From assembly GCF_000006565.2 (NCBI RefSeq), contig NC_031478.1, positions 6,534,212-6,598,211 on the forward strand: 64,000 bases of DNA, given 5' to 3'. The stretch is from Toxoplasma gondii ME49. Taxonomy: Eukaryota; Apicomplexa; Conoidasida; Eucoccidiorida; Sarcocystidae. Shown piece by piece: positions 60,701 through 64,000 of the stretch; position 1 is the stretch's first letter; every line of letters starts with the position of its first letter. The translations under genes and the position numbers were made by a program. The notes beneath the pieces are model-generated. The model ran no database searches. It was not told where the DNA came from and saw only the letters and a list, made by a program, of their open reading frames with translations.

Positions 60701-63700
60701 ATGTGTTTTGAAGTCGGGAGTTGTAGAGATCAAGAGAAGAAGAAGTCCGAAACGAGAAGGTAACGCGTGAAGAATGACAAGAAAAGTGTCTCTTCATGTG
60801 GTACAGATTCTCTTTCGCTCGGGAGACATTTTATTTGTTCTCAGGAGAGCAACGAAGCAAAGTAGCAAAGGGAGAACAAAAACACAAAGAAACGGGAGGC
60901 AGCGCAACTAGTCTCGACGGTGCAGCAGACTCCAGGGGGAAGGTGGAAAAAGTTAAATCCAGAAAACGTAACTGTCTCACACGAGGAGTCTTCACACTGT
61001 TGCGCGCTGTCGGGAGAAGTGGAGTCCTCGGTTTCGCCGGCATCCTCCGTTTTGCCGCCGTCTCTCTCCTCAACTACTACGTAAGCTCCGTCCAAAGAAA
61101 GCCAGTGCTTCCGCCTGAACGTATATGCATCTATATGTGTGTATGCACATATAGATGTATGCAGGTATGTGTATGTATGTACATATGTATGTACATATGT
61201 ATGTATATATGTATGTATATATGTATGTATTTGTATGTATATATCAGTGGAGGTGTAGGGGCCGGCGTATGAGTAGGTTTTGGTGTAGGAGTATGTGTAG
61301 GAGTAGGCATTGCTTTGAGAGAAGATGGCGAAAGAGAGTTCGAGATTTGAGCGAGAGAGAGGTCAACGCAGGACGGGCCTTTGCAGGGGGAAGGTGAGAG
61401 TGGCGCGTGTCAAGGAAGAAGGAAATCAGGAAAGCAAAGTGAGATGGAGCAAGAGACGTGAGGCCGACGGGATCAGAGGAAAGTTGAGTAAAATGGTGGA
61501 ACGTTGCAGGCGAAGAGGAGCCTGTGAGATCGTGCAGAACTGACGGCAAAGATCTCAGAAGGAGCAGGGCGCGAGGAGACACCAGCGGGCGAGGTAGCGA
61601 AGAAGAAAAAGCAAGGAGGATGAGAGGAGTGACAGCTTGTAAGCGTTGTGTCTGTCGCCTAGCAAACAAAGGACAGAGACAGGGACGCCTGACTGTGGTT
61701 ATGAAACGCTTCATGTTTTCGTTTCAGACGCCGGTCACCGAGTATGGCAAGCACTGGAATTTCTACATGTCTCTGATGGTTCTCTTCATCGGTGAGTCCT
61801 TCTTTCTCCTTCGTCTTCCGCGCGAATCTGTCTTCTTGGAACAGCAGCCGTTCCGTAGTTACACAGGCGTGCCTACACAATGAGACTCTCGAGTTTGGGT
61901 CGCTCAAAGAACGCCGGTTTTCGAGGCTCCATTCCAGTTGTCTCCAGTTTAATGCACAGCCTGACGCATGCACGTCACGAGGTTCTTCGACTTGACGTTT
62001 CTGGGTTTCTTCTCACACATGTCCATGTATGTGCATGCATGCGGAGAGTTCCGTGAGAGGGAGCTGCTCGAGGAGGTACAGAAAGCGAAAAGAGTAGAGA
62101 CAGGCAATTTGCACTGTCGCCAAGTCGAGACGGAACACAGCGTTGACAGAGGACTAGATCGCAGAAACGCATGCTTCTGCATCAGACGCTGTCGCGCTGC
62201 TGCACGCTTTAAGCGGGAAATCAGTAGCAAACCCACGACACTCATGTTTTGTAGGAATGGCAGTAAACCCGTAAATATGTAGACACAGACACAGACATAT
62301 ATATATACATATACATATATATACATATATATACATATATGTATACATATATGTATACATATATATATATATATATATATATATGCACTGGAGTCTGTGC
62401 TTTTCTTTTGTGGGATGTGCGTTTCCACGGATGAGGGTTTGTTTCGTTTCTCACTTCGTCCTTGTCCTTCTGCGTCTCTTCTCTCCACAGCTGCCGAGCT
62501 TCTGTTGCCCGGGTCGTCTTCTCGTCCTTTCCTCTACGTGCCTATGGGCGTTGCGCTTGCATCAGGTAGGCCTTCTGTTCTGTGTTTCCTCGTAGCTCGT
62601 CTCCCCAGCCCCCCATTTCCTTCGGTGTCAAAGCCGTCTGACTGCTCTCTCGCATTTTATGTCCTAGGGTGCTTTTCGCGTTTCTATGGGATGTCTCTGT
62701 CCCTCCAGTTGACTGGAAGAAAGGCATCGCGTTGGTTGTTGGGCAAACGTCTTCCGCATCACCAATCGAATTGGGTGCAAAGATGCGACCACACCCGCCG
62801 TACAAACACACCATTAAGAAGACAAGACCCCAGAAATGCCATCCACCGTTCCCTGCCCGCAGTCGGTGAAGTCTGTGAGAAGCGCTTCTCCTGGCCCGCG
62901 CCTGAGAAACGAGTGTTTCATTTTCTCCATTCTGTGCCTCGACGAATCGCAGACCACACCGGGCAAAGAGCGAATTCTCCTTTTATCCTGCCGTGCAATT
63001 CCGGATCTTTCCGCAGGCATCTATTCTCGTTCATCGAGCACTTCTCGAATAAAGTGAAAAAATCTGTTTTCCGTGCCAATCGGCACTTCCCCGATAGTGA
63101 ATTTCGCTGTCTTTGACGCGGCAGCATGTGGATGCGAGAAAGGTTTCTGCTGTCTCTTCATTTGCGTTCCTCTATCTCTCCTGCGTGCAGTTTACCAGCT
63201 TCTGTTGTGGGTGGCCGCCGCAGAGACTTGGGTCCTCACTGCTGACAGAGACAGTAAGCGACTGTCGGTGAAGCGCCTTTGCCTTGGTTTGCCCCAAGTG
63301 CATGCGCATTCAGGTTCCTTTGGTCTCTCGCTCTTGAATCAAGTGCCGTCTGTCTTGCGTTGTCTCCGTCCTTGGCTTTCCTCCGCTGGGTTTTCCTTCC
63401 TGGTTTCTCGTCCTTTCAGGGACTGGAGAGGAACTTGGACGTATTCCGCAGCAATCCCGGAGCGTTTTGGTTGATGCCCACATGCTTCATTGTCGGGTGG
63501 GAAGCCATGTCGATTTCCATAGATGCAGATTCTTTGCAGAGTGTGTTGCTTCAAACAAAGTCTTGATGTTGAAGCATCTACTCTTTAAAAGTTGCGATAC
63601 AGCGAGAAAGCGTATACAAAAAGTTTTAGATAACTGAAATGAAGTCAGAAGACGTACCTGGAGGGGAAATTACTATGCTTTTGAAAACGTATTTGAGATG

Positions 63701-64000
63701 AAGGTTCAGGTCGGTACGTTGTTAAAGGTCAATACTGTCAGTGAAATATTTGAGACAATCCAGCTTCTCTGCAGGCAAGACCTTCGAAACCCTGCTGGCA
63801 TTTCTCTGAGCTTCAGAAGTCCGAAAACACAAGTCCCTGGGTGTCGAAGCATCCAGTGCGCCTCCCCCTTGGATACTGAATCTGAAGTTATTTCTGCCTG
63901 CAACCTCTTCGTCTCGCACTTTCCACCTTCTTCCGAAGGAATATTTCGTCGTATTTGTCGCTGCTCCTGTGTCGGTTTGCCTCCTCTTGCCTCTCAAGTC
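54719..64000 (+). CDS. PIGW: GPI inositol acyltransferase PIGW/GWT1, partial (3' end beyond window)
   Basis: ER membrane enzyme that acylates the inositol of GlcN-PI, an early step in making GPI anchors. Exons seen: 54719-55561, 56219-56652, 57249-57323, 57993-58048, 59213-59283, 60192-60252, 60845-61080, 61728-61791, 62491-62565, 63191-63267 and one starting at 63420; all joins keep phase and give about 664 residues up to 63267. Family signatures are FRGALMIATCIAIYGVDF, then FIFPRSLAKT (residues about 473-490) joined to MDLGVGCFVFSAGLVS, as in the yeast and human ILAVDFxxFPRRFAKxExxGTSLMDxGVGSFVFS; TEYGKHWNFYMSL (about 594), matching TEYGxHWNFFFT; and YQLLLWVA. The N-terminus extends some 260 residues before the conserved LYDALQEVAF and includes a membrane span, VLFALFFSIGVALLLLL. 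ATG 54719 has A at -3. The last exon's donor and the 3' end could not be fixed; the conserved NREG motif reads SNPGAF here. Confidence 0.93.
59499..59600. repeat. TGCATG tandem and GT microsatellite in a PIGW intron
   Basis: GCATGCATGCATGCATGCAC (59501-59520) contains several overlapping TGCATGC motifs; a TGTGTGTG run follows at about 59580-59595. Both lie in the intron between PIGW exons ending 59283 and starting 60192. Confidence 0.9.
61165..61245. repeat. TATG/CATA microsatellite in a PIGW intron
   Basis: Imperfect TATGTATG and TACATATG repeats within the intron 61081-61727. A non-coding purine-rich stretch follows, up to the acceptor at 61727. Confidence 0.9.
62281..62384. repeat. CA/TA microsatellite in a PIGW intron
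   Basis: ACACAGACA passes into imperfect TACATATA repeats and ends in a pure TA run (about 62356-62384), within the intron 61792-62490. Confidence 0.95.

Noticed and set aside
1..64000. Bacterial features (operons, ribosome binding sites, CRISPR arrays, insertion sequences)
   Set aside because: The sequence is intron-containing nuclear DNA; no direct-repeat arrays with spacers and no transposase-like frames were seen.

Overview
The window is eukaryotic nuclear DNA from a coccidian apicomplexan, almost certainly Toxoplasma gondii or a very close relative. The evidence is: GC-rich genes with many introns; long Ser/Ala/Gly/Gln-rich stretches in the proteins; an AP2-family transcription factor; an apicoplast isoprenoid enzyme with a bipartite leader; and many copies of the TGCATGC motif. 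From memory, the pair AP2X-7 and DXR are neighbours on T. gondii chromosome X. I could not check this by search.

Layout. 1-2402 is the 5' flank of a single-exon AP2 factor (2403-8012, +) with three AP2 domains. 8013-11746 is the tail-to-tail gap to DXR and holds a 5S rRNA-like sequence on the minus strand (10302-10424). DXR (18088-11747, -) can be rebuilt as eight exons with every intron phase in agreement, from a signal peptide and transit peptide to the catalytic core. It is divergent from a mitochondrial-type bL9 ribosomal protein gene (22685-24686, +). Then come a small four-exon leucine-rich-repeat gene (27122-29036, +), a three-exon low-complexity protein of unknown function (34062-30267, -), a five-exon gene for a large single-pass membrane protein (38391-47487, +), and a three-exon membrane protein with a possible inactive rhomboid fold and a mitochondrial-type leader (53301-50461, -). 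The last gene is PIGW/GWT1, the GPI-anchor inositol acyltransferase (54719 to beyond the window end, +), with at least eleven exons.

How the genes work together. They are not an operon; each has its own strand, promoter and introns. Shared themes are organelle function (DXR in the apicoplast, bL9 in mitochondrial translation, the rhomboid-like protein perhaps in mitochondria) and surface or secretory biology (PIGW makes GPI precursors that anchor coccidian surface antigens; the large type I protein is probably secretory-pathway). The AP2 factor is a regulator, and TGCATGC, a class of motif bound by apicomplexan AP2 domains, is enriched across the window.

Limits. Exon borders were placed by eye from GT/AG sites, reading frame, phase agreement and family conservation. 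Transcription starts, UTRs and poly(A) sites could not be placed. All TA, CATA or TGCATG microsatellites found lie in introns.
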